IMG/VR virus record: IMGVR_UViG_3300027509_000013
Coordinates: 62,001 to 126,000 of that record
Reading direction: 5' to 3' (one strand)
From: a virus
DNA length: 64,000 nt
Shown here: piece by piece, positions 36,162-46,824 of the stretch
Layout of the letters: the number at the start of each line of letters is the position of its first letter
Numbering within the stretch: position 1 is the first letter of the stretch
Position numbers and translations under genes: made by a program
The notes under the pieces: generated by a model
The model's database searches: none
What the model was told of the DNA's origin: nothing
What the model saw: only the letters and a program-made list of their open reading frames with translations

Positions 36162-37082
36162 ATGCAAAGAAGTGGAAAAGTTAGAGCAGTTTATTTGCCG
36201 ACTAACGAAATGTTTGAAAATGCCAAAGTAGTTACCCCTAACGAGGAAGGTGCGCTAGAGCCAGTTGAGGATTTTCAGGGGAGTTACGTTCCTGAAGGTT
36301 TTGAATTAATTAGACCCGAAAAGTATAAGGGTAAGATTGATATCGATATTAAACAAGAAGATCTCGATGAGTTTGTGCAGTCGATAGCACTGCAATCAAA
36401 GGACGGGCTTGTTTTTACTAAGATTACTAAGAATGTTGATAATGAAACTAAAGATTTTTGGTCACATGAAGAACTTTCGATAGAAGTCCCAACTAAAGGC
36501 AAAGTGTTTGATCTTTCAGACCCAATAGATTATTTCTGGTATGAAGTGATGAGTTCATATAATGCCTGTTGGGATCAAACTGCTCATGAAAGACCGGAAA
36601 ACTTAGTTGGTATCAGATGGACTATAGTGAAGGAAGGTGATAGATCTCAAGATAAAGAAGTGAAAACAGAAATTTCATTCTTGAGGTTAATTGACAGAAG
36701 TACGGCACCTAGGATTAAATTAATTATGGACCAAATGTCTATAGGATTTGATCCAGGTACTAAGAAAGATGATCTTGTAGTAGCTCTTTTAGACGATTAC
36801 GCTATTGATAACACTAGAAGATCTTCACTGGGAGATTCATATAGAGACTGTATTATTAGGATAACTGAGGGTAATGATATGCAAGTTGAGATTAGCGGAT
36901 TAGTTGAAGAGAGTAAGCATATTGGAATCTTGAAAAAGCAGAATAAACAAATACTCTTTAAAGGAAGATTCTTAGGAGATACCTTTATGGATGTAGTAGC
37001 ATACTTGAACACAGAAGAAGGAGAAGAAGATTTAGAGAAGATTAAAGAAGCTGTAGCAGAGTATAAGAATAAGGAAGATTAA
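36162..37082 (+). CDS. Unknown virion-module protein
   Basis: 306 residues, acidic. N-terminal strand region (GKVRAVYLPTNEMFENAKV) then alternating strands and helices; the C-terminal helix is very acidic (EEGEEDLEKIKEAVAEY). Its stop overlaps the next start by 1 base. Head completion or connector is plausible by position only. Confidence 0.55.
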   Translation: MQRSGKVRAVYLPTNEMFENAKVVTPNEEGALEPVEDFQGSYVPEGFELIRPEKYKGKIDIDIKQEDLDEFVQSIALQSKDGLVFTKITKNVDNETKDFWSHEELSIEVPTKGKVFDLSDPIDYFWYEVMSSYNACWDQTAHERPENLVGIRWTIVKEGDRSQDKEVKTEISFLRLIDRSTAPRIKLIMDQMSIGFDPGTKKDDLVVALLDDYAIDNTRRSSLGDSYRDCIIRITEGNDMQVEISGLVEESKHIGILKKQNKQILFKGRFLGDTFMDVVAYLNTEEGEEDLEKIKEAVAEYKNKED

Positions 37083-37804
37083 TGAAAGCACAAGAGGTTT
37101 ATTATCATGTAAACAATGGATTAAAACATCTTAGTGAAGAAGACGCAGGGAAAATAACGTTTGTAGCAAAAGTAGCCGCAATCAACCGTGCAAAAAATAA
37201 ATTTGAAGACTGGATATCTACAAAGACTAACCGAAATTCAACCGTAGATGGTTGGTTGAGGCCTTTAAAAAGGACACCTGAAAGCAAGGAGTCTGATATC
37301 TGGAAACTACTAGATAATCACTCAGATTATAATCTGTACCATTGCGATGACTGTGTTAAAAAGATAGAGTCAGTAATGGCGATTGCACAGAAAGGTAAAT
37401 GTGAGAATCGATTACACGTTGAGGTAGGTCATACTAGAAGTATCCCTTCTGGATTGATTACAAAGTTTAATAAGCCTGATTTTCAGTTGAATTGGACTTA
37501 CCGAGATGTAGTTGCTGAAGGGCTTAGAGTTTTTCATGGAGGTGACTTCGGTATAAAAGAAATCGAAGTTCACTGGATAGAAAAACATCCAGACCTTCAC
37601 TTTGCAAGTGAGGCTAGTGGTAACAACAATAATTACGAGTATTTCGGTGAGATAATTGGACATAACCAGGATTGGTTGTATGAAGACGGATCAGCGAATG
37701 TACTTATAGATATGGCGTTAACATGCTTGCTGTCATCGACAGAAGATATGAACGTTGTTTTAAATAGAGCATTAGCAAAAGAAAAAATAGTGAATAATGG
37801 CTAA
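37082..37804 (+). CDS. Unknown virion-module protein
   Basis: 240 residues, with a central Cys pair (YHCDDCVKKI, about 82-85) and strands (HLRVEV not seen; LHVEVGHTRSIPSGLITKF is). The start follows the previous stop by an overlap and the end overlaps the next gene by 8 bases. Function unknown; connector or tail-terminator roles fit the position. Confidence 0.5.
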   Translation: MKAQEVYYHVNNGLKHLSEEDAGKITFVAKVAAINRAKNKFEDWISTKTNRNSTVDGWLRPLKRTPESKESDIWKLLDNHSDYNLYHCDDCVKKIESVMAIAQKGKCENRLHVEVGHTRSIPSGLITKFNKPDFQLNWTYRDVVAEGLRVFHGGDFGIKEIEVHWIEKHPDLHFASEASGNNNNYEYFGEIIGHNQDWLYEDGSANVLIDMALTCLLSSTEDMNVVLNRALAKEKIVNNG

Positions 37805-39494
37805 AGATGTATTTTCAAGATTAAATGTGATTGCCCTTTGTGGTGACCAGAAAATAGTACCTAGAAATCAGGTTGCTTACGATGATGTTACAGATAGACT
37901 CAACGTAAAAGGTGGTCAAATCATGTTTTATGATAAGTCGACAAACTTGACTATTGATAAAACTGATGTTGCTACAGCAACTGAGATAACAGCAATAGTA
38001 GGTATCGGAAAAACTGGATCTACGCCTCACTGTTGGTTCGAGCTTACAGCTGGCGACATTGATTTGTGTCGTGATCAATTTGATATCAAATTCCAAGGTC
38101 CAAACTGCTCAACTGATAGTGAATTAGCTATTGAAGTAGGTTGTATTCAATGTGATAGCAGTTATCCTCTCGAGATTACTGTTTCAGATCCTAGAAGTAG
38201 AGAATTCTACGGTCATGAATTCAACACATTCTATCTAAGAGGAACAACTAGGTGTAAGCCTGGATGTGATCCAACGTGTAGTTGTTCTAAGAAATTTACT
38301 TGCTATGACTTAGCTTGTAAATACTATGAGGACGTTAAGAGTTGGTCAACTAATATTACAGTATGTAATGTTGAGTTCGATAACCAAAATCTAAGACACG
38401 TACCATTCGTATTAATTCCTCTTCAAGCAGGAGACTTAATATATAGAGCATGTCTTCCACAGTTAGATGACGAATGTTGTGCTAAGTGTGCAGGAATCGC
38501 TCCACTTGGAGAATTGACAATTACTCCTAAAGGAGAAGGTCAAGATCCGTTGGTAATCAACTTCGATGGATTTGGTGATGGAAAAATCATCATGAAAGAT
38601 GAATTAGATGCTCTTCAGGAGTATTTAGATAAGAAATTAGAGTGCATTAAAGGTGGAGCAGTAATCACTGGTGGACATGGATGTTGTCCAGTAGAGATTA
38701 AGTTCGCAGGATGTATTGATTCAGTTGAATGGGCGGGAATTGAGCTTTGCGAAGAAGATCCGTTCAGACCACAAGCTGTTGAAGCTGTATGTGGATTGTG
38801 TGGACCAAAAGAAGATGAAACTCATGTACCAGGATGTTTAATCCTAGTATGGATGAAGGGAGACAGAGGATTCTGTGCATGTAACTTCCCTGCAGATGTA
38901 AATCTAGATGAAAACAGAAGATCTTATATCCATGATGTAAACTTCATTGGTGAAGATTGGACTTATGGTTACCAAGCTTGGTACCATACAAGAAAGTACG
39001 ATACTCAGCAAGGTACTGGATATGATTGGATCATGGCAGCAATGCAAGGATATAGTCACTCTGGAGGAAGAGGTAATTTCAAGAGATATGGAGGTCACCT
39101 GATTGGTAAGTTCAAGAACAGAACATTAGAAGGTCAGGAGCTTTACAAAGCATTGACAAACCTTAAATGTGATGTTGATTACTGCGAGACGTCAATCGTT
39201 ATGCAGAGAGCTGAGTTAAATCATAGAGCTGCAAATGGAGTGACTACGAACAATAAGATAGCAATCCAGTTATTGAATCCAATCGGAGACAAAGACACTG
39301 CTATTGAAGTTCAAGAAATGTGGGAAGAAATCCACAAGAGAAACAGTGCTTGTAGATGCTTTGGGAAAGGATGTTATGAAGATTGCGATGGTGAAGAGAT
39401 TGACTATACAGCAGTACCTACATGCGATGATAAGTTAGCGGCAGGTGAATTAGAGCCTGAAGCTGATCCAAAAGCAAAGAAGAAGAAGAAGTAA
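37797..39494 (+). CDS. Cys-rich structural protein, candidate tail tube/sheath-like major protein
   Basis: 565 residues with about 40 cysteines, often as CxxC or CC (CKPGCDPTCSCSKKFTC; CCAKCAG; CGLCGP). The C-terminal half has GEDWTYGYQAWYHTRKYDTQ and SHSGGRGNFKRYGGHLIGKF, then a lysine tail (KAKKKKK). A strong hairpin follows at 39504, as expected for an abundant message. Function unproven: major tail or decoration protein is my guess from position and size. The Cys content suggests disulfides in the virion. Confidence 0.5.
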   Translation: MAKDVFSRLNVIALCGDQKIVPRNQVAYDDVTDRLNVKGGQIMFYDKSTNLTIDKTDVATATEITAIVGIGKTGSTPHCWFELTAGDIDLCRDQFDIKFQGPNCSTDSELAIEVGCIQCDSSYPLEITVSDPRSREFYGHEFNTFYLRGTTRCKPGCDPTCSCSKKFTCYDLACKYYEDVKSWSTNITVCNVEFDNQNLRHVPFVLIPLQAGDLIYRACLPQLDDECCAKCAGIAPLGELTITPKGEGQDPLVINFDGFGDGKIIMKDELDALQEYLDKKLECIKGGAVITGGHGCCPVEIKFAGCIDSVEWAGIELCEEDPFRPQAVEAVCGLCGPKEDETHVPGCLILVWMKGDRGFCACNFPADVNLDENRRSYIHDVNFIGEDWTYGYQAWYHTRKYDTQQGTGYDWIMAAMQGYSHSGGRGNFKRYGGHLIGKFKNRTLEGQELYKALTNLKCDVDYCETSIVMQRAELNHRAANGVTTNNKIAIQLLNPIGDKDTAIEVQEMWEEIHKRNSACRCFGKGCYEDCDGEEIDYTAVPTCDDKLAAGELEPEADPKAKKKKK

Positions 39495-39503
39495 AAGTGA
39501 AAA

Positions 39504-39529
39504 GCGACCTAGTTTGATTACTAGGTCGC
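39504..39529 (+). terminator. Perfect hairpin after the Cys-rich major protein gene
   Basis: GCGACCTAG and CTAGGTCGC form a 9-pair stem with an 8-base loop. No T-tract follows, so it is more likely an mRNA 3' stabiliser or partial terminator. Confidence 0.45.
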
Positions 39530-39557
39530 AATTCAAAAATTCAAATAAGAGATAAGA

Positions 39558-39893
39558 ATGAACAAATTAGATCCAAGAAATATGAAGGCAGGAGGTATTT
39601 ATATCTCTGGTAACCTAATGAGTAAGTTTGGAGCACTTAAAGCAAACGATCTTATTGGAGCCATGGAAGAGATGGAGCATGCGCCTCATTGTGCTTGTAT
39701 TGGTTTGTCTTGTTGTCCAATTCCTCATATTTATATGAGGAATAAAGATTGCACTGTAAAACTCAATGCTTGGGTTAATGCAGCAGGAGATGGTTTTGAA
39801 TTTGGAGATGATGAAGCGATGCAGGATTTTTGCGATACTCAACTAGCAGGAGGTAAAGAGAAAAAAGCTGAGGAAGTTACTGAAAAGAAATAA
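39558..39893 (+). CDS. Small Cys-rich unknown protein
   Basis: 111 residues. HCACIGLSCCPIPHIY (about 47-62) is a tight Cys/His cluster, followed by NKDCTVKLNAWVNAAGDG; the C-terminus is charged. Likely a small virion protein translated with the next gene (1-base junction). Confidence 0.55.
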   Translation: MNKLDPRNMKAGGIYISGNLMSKFGALKANDLIGAMEEMEHAPHCACIGLSCCPIPHIYMRNKDCTVKLNAWVNAAGDGFEFGDDEAMQDFCDTQLAGGKEKKAEEVTEKK

Positions 39894-40426
39894 TGAAAGA
39901 TACATCTATACAGTTAGCTGATTCAAATGAGCTTTTGTGTGGATTATGCATAAAAAAGTTTAAGCTTGAATTTTGTTATGTAAGTAAAGACTACATACAA
40001 ATATTTGATAAGTCGATATTTTATGGAGAGCCAGGTACTCCGGTTACTGGACAGTATGAAATTTTTGTAGGTTACGAGACTACGAACCCAACAAAATCTA
40101 TTTTTATAAATGCAGGAGGCTGTACAATGATCGATCTCAGATCAGTTGATTTTAATTGCCTTCGAGATGGAGCTTATTGTGTTCGGACCATATCATGCGG
40201 AAGACCAATTAGTATCGAGGTTCCATATTTCCCGACGTTAGAATGCACTGTTGATAATTTACTATTGAAAGATCCTGAAAATGATGATTTTCAATCAATG
40301 GCAGATGATATCGATATGGCTAAAAAAGCTGTAAAATATCAGATGTTTGATCAAGCAATAATACTTTATCAAAGTATTGAAAAAAGAGTTAAAAAATGTA
40401 ATGGCAAAATGTGTCAAATGTATTGA
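39893..40426 (+). CDS. Unknown virion-module protein
   Basis: 177 residues. N-terminal two thirds strand-rich with scattered Cys (LLCGLCIKKFKLEFC; GQYEIFVGYETTNPTKS), C-terminal part helical (DDIDMAKKAVKYQMFDQAII). Ends in an overlap of 26 bases with the next gene. Confidence 0.55.
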   Translation: MKDTSIQLADSNELLCGLCIKKFKLEFCYVSKDYIQIFDKSIFYGEPGTPVTGQYEIFVGYETTNPTKSIFINAGGCTMIDLRSVDFNCLRDGAYCVRTISCGRPISIEVPYFPTLECTVDNLLLKDPENDDFQSMADDIDMAKKAVKYQMFDQAIILYQSIEKRVKKCNGKMCQMY

Positions 40427-41132
40427 TCAGAAAAAGTTAACTCTTGATGATTTATGTAATCTTCAAGAGTCTCTTTGTCAATACATCATTTGCCAAGCAG
40501 ACCTAAGAGCTCGCTATATCAAAGGATATACCGACAATAAAGTTGACATACCTGAATTGAAATTGGCCAAAAGATATTTGACTCTCATCGAGAAGATGAT
40601 AAAGCAAGTGTCTTTAACTGGTGAGTTGGATCAATGTTATTGCAATATTGATTATTCGAAGTTACAATCTTCGGTAATTGAATTAACATTGAACTCAGAT
40701 ACCGGATTAGAGTCTCAGGAAGTAGATACATCTGCAATACAGCAATGGATCTATGATAACCCGAGATGTTTACCAATTGATAAGTGGGAGCAGTATTGCT
40801 ATGAAATACCGTTAGTCCTTGATTTGAAAATCGAAGAACTTACATCAGAAGAAATTAAATTCTTGTATCATGTTAAAAGCATGAAATTAGAAGAAGATGA
40901 ATTCTTGTTTGATGTTAAATCAGAAGTTTCTAAGGAAGAAAAGTTAACTTTTCGTGTAAATGAACAGACAAAAGTAAAAAGTTCCGTTTCATATAAAGTG
41001 AAGAGTGATGGAACACATCGAGATTATAGTTTTAAAGTGAAAGACGAAACATTGAATTCGTTGAGTTTTAAAGCCAAAGTGAGAGAAGAGAAGATCGGAC
41101 TATTAAAAAAAATGACAAGAACAAATGGATAA
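40401..41132 (+). CDS. Unknown virion-module protein
   Basis: 243 residues from the ATG at 40401 (a TTG lies at 40377). N-terminal CVKC (about 4-7), helices, then a basic strand-rich C-terminal half with repeated strand-like phrases (YHVKSMKLEEDEFLFDVK, KLTFRVNEQTKVKSSVSYKV). Adaptor between head and tail adhesins is a possibility. Not recognised. Confidence 0.5.
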   Translation: MAKCVKCIDQKKLTLDDLCNLQESLCQYIICQADLRARYIKGYTDNKVDIPELKLAKRYLTLIEKMIKQVSLTGELDQCYCNIDYSKLQSSVIELTLNSDTGLESQEVDTSAIQQWIYDNPRCLPIDKWEQYCYEIPLVLDLKIEELTSEEIKFLYHVKSMKLEEDEFLFDVKSEVSKEEKLTFRVNEQTKVKSSVSYKVKSDGTHRDYSFKVKDETLNSLSFKAKVREEKIGLLKKMTRTNG

Positions 41133-44100
41133 GCGTCGTTTCAAAATATCATTAGACAAGCTAGCGTCATACATTGATTCTAGCTGTAGCAATATTGTTG
41201 TCAAGTGGGATACTCCTGAATGTGGAGATATCAATTGCTTTAAAAATGAAGCCAAAACTCATTTAATTGTTGAAGTCCCAGATTATTGTAATGACACCTG
41301 TTTTTATGGTGTCGTTAGTTGTGAGCACCCATGCGAAGGTGTAAAATCTAAACAAATAAAAGTTTGTCCATGTACTACTGATACTGATTGTAAAGCTTGT
41401 GAAGAGTGTGATCAAAAGTTAGGGTATTGTGTTGATGTTTGTCCAGAAGAACTTTTCTGTTCAGACAATGGATGTGTTGAGTGTGACGACTTAAACCCTT
41501 GCCCAGATGGTAAGGTATGTAATAACGGTTCTTGTGATTGCCCAGCTGATAGGCCTTATGATGTAGATGGTGTTTGTATGCCATGTACGCCTGACACATG
41601 CCCACCAGGGTATATGTGTACGTCTGAAGGATGTGTGATTATAGAATGTTCTGATGGCTTTGTAGTTCACCCAGATACCAATGAATGTGTTGAGTGTGTA
41701 ACTGATTTCCACTGTACAGGAGGAAAGATTTGTACAGACAACGGTTGTGTTTGTCCAGATGGATTCTTTGATTATGGAGATGGAATCTGTGTCCCAATTG
41801 GGTGTACTAGCGATGATGAATGTGGAAAATGTGAAACTTGCGATACTGTTAATGGGCAATGTCTTCCTAAAGCTTGTCCAGATGGGTATTTCTGTCATCC
41901 AGTAACAGGAGAATGTGTAGAAGAGTGTGATTGCTCTAATCCAACTTGTGGCACCAATTCAGCATGTATTCCTGCCGGTAACGGAAAATGTTACTGCAGT
42001 CCATGTAGTGGATCTTGTTTAGATGGAGATTGCGGAGAGGGATGTTATTGTGATCAAGAAAACCAATGTCAAGTAAATACATGTACTGGATCATGTGAAA
42101 ATGGTACAGACTGTGGAGATGGTTGCGGATGTAATCAAGATACAAAACAATGTGAGCCTTGTGATAGCGCTACATGTACTGAATGTGGAACACTTTTAGG
42201 GTGTGAATGCGTCGGTAATACTTGTGGTGACTGTGCAGATGGAGAATACGTAACAAGCGTTTCAGACTGTCCACCAGGATATGGATTATATATGGGGCAG
42301 TGTGTATGCTGTAGTAATTTCCCATGTGATCAGTGTGCAGGAGTAATTGGTTGTGAATGTGCAGATGGTGTTAATTGTGGTGGTGGAGATAATTCATGTG
42401 CTGATAAATTTGAAGGAGTAGTATTAGACTGTCCAGATGAAGAGTATTCATGTGCATTAGAAGCATCTTTAGAGCTTAAAGAACAATGTCCATGTCCAGT
42501 AATTACAGCAAGTAGTGTATTTGACAATATAGTTTTCAATCAGTCAGAATATACTTCGGACATCAAAGTAGAGCTTTGGAAAGGATTTGGAGATGCATTA
42601 ACTTATCAATCATTAGATAGGTTAGATGATACATCTAGTCCTAATATTGCAGATAATGAAATGCTTGATGATGGAGCAATTAAATTATGTGTAGATGTTT
42701 ATTATGACATCTTCGATGCTAATAATAATTATTTGGATTCTAAGATGCAGAGATCATATGAGTCTCCGATTGTATCGATGGCTGATATTGCAGAATATAC
42801 ATTCCAAGGAGTACCAGTTAATAGTGTTGGTTCAGTTTATCAATCTGGAATAGTTACTCGAGTTCAGGTATTAATTAAGAAAGTTGATAAGTGGAGATTC
42901 CCGAATACTTGTGAGTATGATGAGGTAAGAACACTTATCACATATGGATTTAGAAATAACACTATGCTAGATGCTAATCTAGGAAGTGGTACTGATAAGA
43001 TCCCAATGGCAGCCAATGTAACAACAGATGATACTAGATATCCATTGTTTACTTGGTATAGGTCTATTGATAATGTATATGATCAAACAGAAATAATTTA
43101 TCAATCTTATATTGGACCAGTAGATGCAGATGGAAAGTATGTGTCTAGACTTTATGGACCAAACAATTGGCCTGCGAATCAGGCGCATCCTTTAAGTGAT
43201 GCGAATCATGAAGGGCTATTAATTCCTAATCGATTCTATTATGTTCAAAATGATTGTGGATGTGAATCAGAAAAAGCATTTGACTTCGGTAAAGTCATTT
43301 TCTGTAATCCATGTGAGGTTAATGGAGAGTTACAGCAATGTGGTAGAACATTGAAAATAAATACTCCATTTGAGCCGTGTAGTGTTAATCAAGATCTGAC
43401 TCAGTTTACTGATATTACTGGAAGTAACTATCCGGTGGCAATAGATGCTCAAACTAAGTGGACTCTATGGATTAATGGAGCAGAGATAACAACATTCGTT
43501 CATAATGGAACATTAGATACAATGGTTGTCGATGGTACTACTAACTCTATGTTTAGCGAGTATACGGCATTAAATCCAAATGAAATAATTACTGAAGCTT
43601 ATCTCGAGCAGAATCATGGAGAAGATGGTCAGTGTAGAATACAGTTTGAATTAGAAAGCATAGATTTAGGTGAAGTAGAGAGCACTACTGATTGTAGTGC
43701 AGGTGGAGCAAATAAATATCAATTGACAGTACCTCAAAATCAGCAAGACGGTCAGATTGTAAATGTAAGTCCTTCAGGTCTTGGATCACTTCAATCTGGA
43801 AACTGGATTATTGACTTAAATAAAGGTGAAACTACAACACTTATATTCACTTATGATACTGGATGTACTATAGAGCAATCTTTCTATGAAGAATGCTGTA
43901 GTGATGTTAGTGTTAGTGTAACTTCAAGTGGAGGATGTGGATCTAATGTTCAATTTTCAGCAACAGCTTCTGGAGGAACACCTTCTTATGATATAGTTTG
44001 GTTTGAAAATGGAACAGAAGTAGCTACTGGAAATAATTATTCGCCTGGTGATTCAAGTCAACACACAGTAGAAGCTCAAGTAACTGATGCAACAGGGTGT

Positions 44101-46455
44101 ACAGCAAAACAAACACATACAAATCAGGCTACAGATCAACCAGATGTTGAATTCCAAGTTACTGATTTAGATTGTAATAACTCTAATGGAGCTATTACTG
44201 TAACAATTATAGGATATGATCAGTCTGTAGTAACTACATTGAGTTATACTTCATCTACTGTTTCAGGAGGTCAAGGGCCAAGTGGAGTGTTAACAAATTG
44301 GACTAGTGGTGGAGTTAATACAAACATTGGCAATATCAATGAAAAGTCAACTTATACATTCCAGACATTAGTAGTAGGTGATTGTACTTATCAAATAAAT
44401 GAAACAGTTACAGTAAATCCTTCATCTACCGGATCTTTCGGATTGAGTTTAAATGATGGACCTACTTATTGTACAGGAGATACAGTTAATTATGAGATCA
44501 CTGGTCCTGCGGGAGCATCGTTCATAGTAAGCACTCCAGGAGGTTCAGGAAATACATCAGGAACAATTCCAATTAGTGGAACGTCTGGAGGTAATTCTTT
44601 CTCAGGAAGCTTTATAGCTTCTACTGGAGGAAATATAACTGTAAGTGAGAATGGAAGTAATTCAGATTGCCCAATAAATAGCGACACAGAAGTTATTACT
44701 GTAGAGAGTGGAATTCAAATAACAGTAACGGCAGAGTGTATTGGAGGAATCCAAACACTTACATTTAGTGATTCTGTAGCAAGTGTTCAAGTCACAGCAG
44801 GAAGTGGAACACCTTCTGGAAGCGGAACATCTTGGCAGATAGTTGGTGGTCAAGCAACTGAGATAGCATTTACTCCATTAGTTTTATCTAATTGTAATGG
44901 AAACAATACAGTAGATTTAATGGCATGTGGATGTGCAGCATTTGATATTGATTTAAGTTATACAATAAATGGAGGAACATCTACAGTTTATGATGCAAGT
45001 ACGCCAATACCTGCGGCTGATGGAGATACAGTAGTTGTTACTGTAACTAATCCATTAAATTGTACAGATTATACTTGGGATAACTTTACTGGTGGTGGAG
45101 GTGGATTGTCAAATTCATTTACTTATACCTTTAATCCAATAGATGATAATAGAAGTGTGATTGTAACGTGTAATGTAAATGGATCTCCATGTACGACTAC
45201 ACTACCTATATTATTTACTGATATTACTGATAGTTGTACACCGCCAAGTAATAGTGATGTAGTCTTAAATGTTGGAGAGTTTAATACTTATGCAGCAGGG
45301 CTGAACATAAATACAAGTGATATTCCTGGTTTCTGTGATAGTGTAGGTAATGATGGATTTGGAACAGCAGGATTCATATTGAATGTAGCAGGAGGTGGAT
45401 CAGAGGCTTATCTGACTCTTGGAACTCAAGGAATGAATGTTCCTGCAGCAGTAGCAAATGGAGTGTTCTTTGAAGCTACATGGGATGCAGGAAGTGGATT
45501 GCCTACTACATTTAGTGTATCAATTTGTTCTACATTATACCAATGGCCAATTGTATGGAACTGTCCACAGCAGATTAATCTAGAGTTTGCTTCTTCAAGT
45601 CCTGTATCTTGTCAAAGTCAAAATAGTAGTAATGGATCAATAACTGTATCAACACCAACAGGAGGCGATGGAGCACCATATACATATAATTGGGTATTCC
45701 CAGATTTAACTCCTGTTCAAACAAATGGACCAACTATAACAGGTCTTAATCAGTCTGGAACTTATACAGTTTATGCGGAGGATGCTAGTGGAAATATAAG
45801 TCAAACAGTTACTATTAATTTATCTGATCTGAATAATTGCAATTGCGTAGAAGTAGACCTTGGAGTTGATGGAACATTTGATAATTGCGCAACAACAGTA
45901 GCCAACACTGGAAGTGCCTGTAGCCTTGGAAATAACGGAACACCTTGTTTAGATACTTGTGATAATTGGTCTAATGTTGGAGGTACTGCTGATATATTAG
46001 GTCCTGAAAACAATGTACATGGCCCTGCAAATGTAAATGAGCTTGCTCCAGGATTTGTACATAATTCTAATTTTGCAGGAGCTTTAGCAACGGAATTTGG
46101 AACTAGAGAAGGGTTTAGTACAGAAATAACTGTAATAGCAGGAAAGTGTTATCAAGTATGTTTTGATATGGGAAGTCTTTCTGCAATAACTAATGGAGGT
46201 TTAATAAGAACATCTAGCGGAGGATGGGAGGTTTCTTTAAATGGAAACACACTTCAAACATCGCCTGTAACATTTGATGGTGTAGGTTCTCAATCATTCA
46301 GTAATGCTTGTCTTAATTTTACTGCCGCAGTTTCAGGTACTGTAGATTTAATATTTACTGCATACACTGTGGCAAATATTGATTCAAGTGGTTCTTATAT
46401 GGGTATTGACAATATCGTTGTTACTCAAAAAGATAATTGTACAGATAATTGTTAA
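41125..46455 (+). CDS. Giant Cys-rich adhesin with SprB/PKD-like modules
   Basis: 1776 residues. Residues about 75-430 are a run of short Cys-rich repeats of EGF/TNFR style, each about 35-40 residues with six or so Cys and a CP(D/A)G/CPDGY phrase. About 440-850 is a beta-rich domain. About 850-1600 contains SprB/PKD-like modules, for example SSGGCGSNVQFSATASGGTP and GNNYSPGDSSQHTVEAQVTD, as in Bacteroidota gliding adhesins; the last 180 residues are a jelly-roll-like domain with GIDNIVVTQ. Likely a tail fibre or tip protein that contacts the host; the mix imitates host surface proteins. Confidence 0.7.
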   Translation: MDKRRFKISLDKLASYIDSSCSNIVVKWDTPECGDINCFKNEAKTHLIVEVPDYCNDTCFYGVVSCEHPCEGVKSKQIKVCPCTTDTDCKACEECDQKLGYCVDVCPEELFCSDNGCVECDDLNPCPDGKVCNNGSCDCPADRPYDVDGVCMPCTPDTCPPGYMCTSEGCVIIECSDGFVVHPDTNECVECVTDFHCTGGKICTDNGCVCPDGFFDYGDGICVPIGCTSDDECGKCETCDTVNGQCLPKACPDGYFCHPVTGECVEECDCSNPTCGTNSACIPAGNGKCYCSPCSGSCLDGDCGEGCYCDQENQCQVNTCTGSCENGTDCGDGCGCNQDTKQCEPCDSATCTECGTLLGCECVGNTCGDCADGEYVTSVSDCPPGYGLYMGQCVCCSNFPCDQCAGVIGCECADGVNCGGGDNSCADKFEGVVLDCPDEEYSCALEASLELKEQCPCPVITASSVFDNIVFNQSEYTSDIKVELWKGFGDALTYQSLDRLDDTSSPNIADNEMLDDGAIKLCVDVYYDIFDANNNYLDSKMQRSYESPIVSMADIAEYTFQGVPVNSVGSVYQSGIVTRVQVLIKKVDKWRFPNTCEYDEVRTLITYGFRNNTMLDANLGSGTDKIPMAANVTTDDTRYPLFTWYRSIDNVYDQTEIIYQSYIGPVDADGKYVSRLYGPNNWPANQAHPLSDANHEGLLIPNRFYYVQNDCGCESEKAFDFGKVIFCNPCEVNGELQQCGRTLKINTPFEPCSVNQDLTQFTDITGSNYPVAIDAQTKWTLWINGAEITTFVHNGTLDTMVVDGTTNSMFSEYTALNPNEIITEAYLEQNHGEDGQCRIQFELESIDLGEVESTTDCSAGGANKYQLTVPQNQQDGQIVNVSPSGLGSLQSGNWIIDLNKGETTTLIFTYDTGCTIEQSFYEECCSDVSVSVTSSGGCGSNVQFSATASGGTPSYDIVWFENGTEVATGNNYSPGDSSQHTVEAQVTDATGCTAKQTHTNQATDQPDVEFQVTDLDCNNSNGAITVTIIGYDQSVVTTLSYTSSTVSGGQGPSGVLTNWTSGGVNTNIGNINEKSTYTFQTLVVGDCTYQINETVTVNPSSTGSFGLSLNDGPTYCTGDTVNYEITGPAGASFIVSTPGGSGNTSGTIPISGTSGGNSFSGSFIASTGGNITVSENGSNSDCPINSDTEVITVESGIQITVTAECIGGIQTLTFSDSVASVQVTAGSGTPSGSGTSWQIVGGQATEIAFTPLVLSNCNGNNTVDLMACGCAAFDIDLSYTINGGTSTVYDASTPIPAADGDTVVVTVTNPLNCTDYTWDNFTGGGGGLSNSFTYTFNPIDDNRSVIVTCNVNGSPCTTTLPILFTDITDSCTPPSNSDVVLNVGEFNTYAAGLNINTSDIPGFCDSVGNDGFGTAGFILNVAGGGSEAYLTLGTQGMNVPAAVANGVFFEATWDAGSGLPTTFSVSICSTLYQWPIVWNCPQQINLEFASSSPVSCQSQNSSNGSITVSTPTGGDGAPYTYNWVFPDLTPVQTNGPTITGLNQSGTYTVYAEDASGNISQTVTINLSDLNNCNCVEVDLGVDGTFDNCATTVANTGSACSLGNNGTPCLDTCDNWSNVGGTADILGPENNVHGPANVNELAPGFVHNSNFAGALATEFGTREGFSTEITVIAGKCYQVCFDMGSLSAITNGGLIRTSSGGWEVSLNGNTLQTSPVTFDGVGSQSFSNACLNFTAAVSGTVDLIFTAYTVANIDSSGSYMGIDNIVVTQKDNCTDNC

Positions 46456-46458
46456 AAC

Positions 46459-46815
46459 ATGAATTATACAGAAGATATAATAAACGTAATAGGACCTGAT
46501 TACAGACCTAATCAGGATACACCGAGTCCCTTTATATTCAACTTCACATGGAGTACTACCATTGATGTTAATCACGAAGAAGATCCTATCGGTTTTGAGG
46601 ATGAGTATTACAGAGCATTTATTGATAAGATAAATGAGAAGAGAGATAAGTTTAAAACTGGAAGAATAATACAGAGACAGGTATTCTTTAATAGAACAGC
46701 GCATGTTTATGAAGGATATCACTATCAGTTAGTAGCGACGAAAAACCAAGACGGTTCGACCGCAATAACATTTTTTGCAGCAATAGAGGTTCCATTTGGT
46801 GACCTCCCAAAATAA
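46459..46815 (+). CDS. Small unknown virion-module protein
   Basis: 118 residues, acidic, strand-rich at the ends (FIFNFTWSTTIDVNHEED; HYQLVATKNQDGSTAITFF). Lacks the Cys richness of its neighbours. Lies 9 bases before the next gene. Possibly a connector or chaperone for the adhesins. Not recognised. Confidence 0.5.
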   Translation: MNYTEDIINVIGPDYRPNQDTPSPFIFNFTWSTTIDVNHEEDPIGFEDEYYRAFIDKINEKRDKFKTGRIIQRQVFFNRTAHVYEGYHYQLVATKNQDGSTAITFFAAIEVPFGDLPK

Positions 46816-46824
46816 GGTTAGAAT

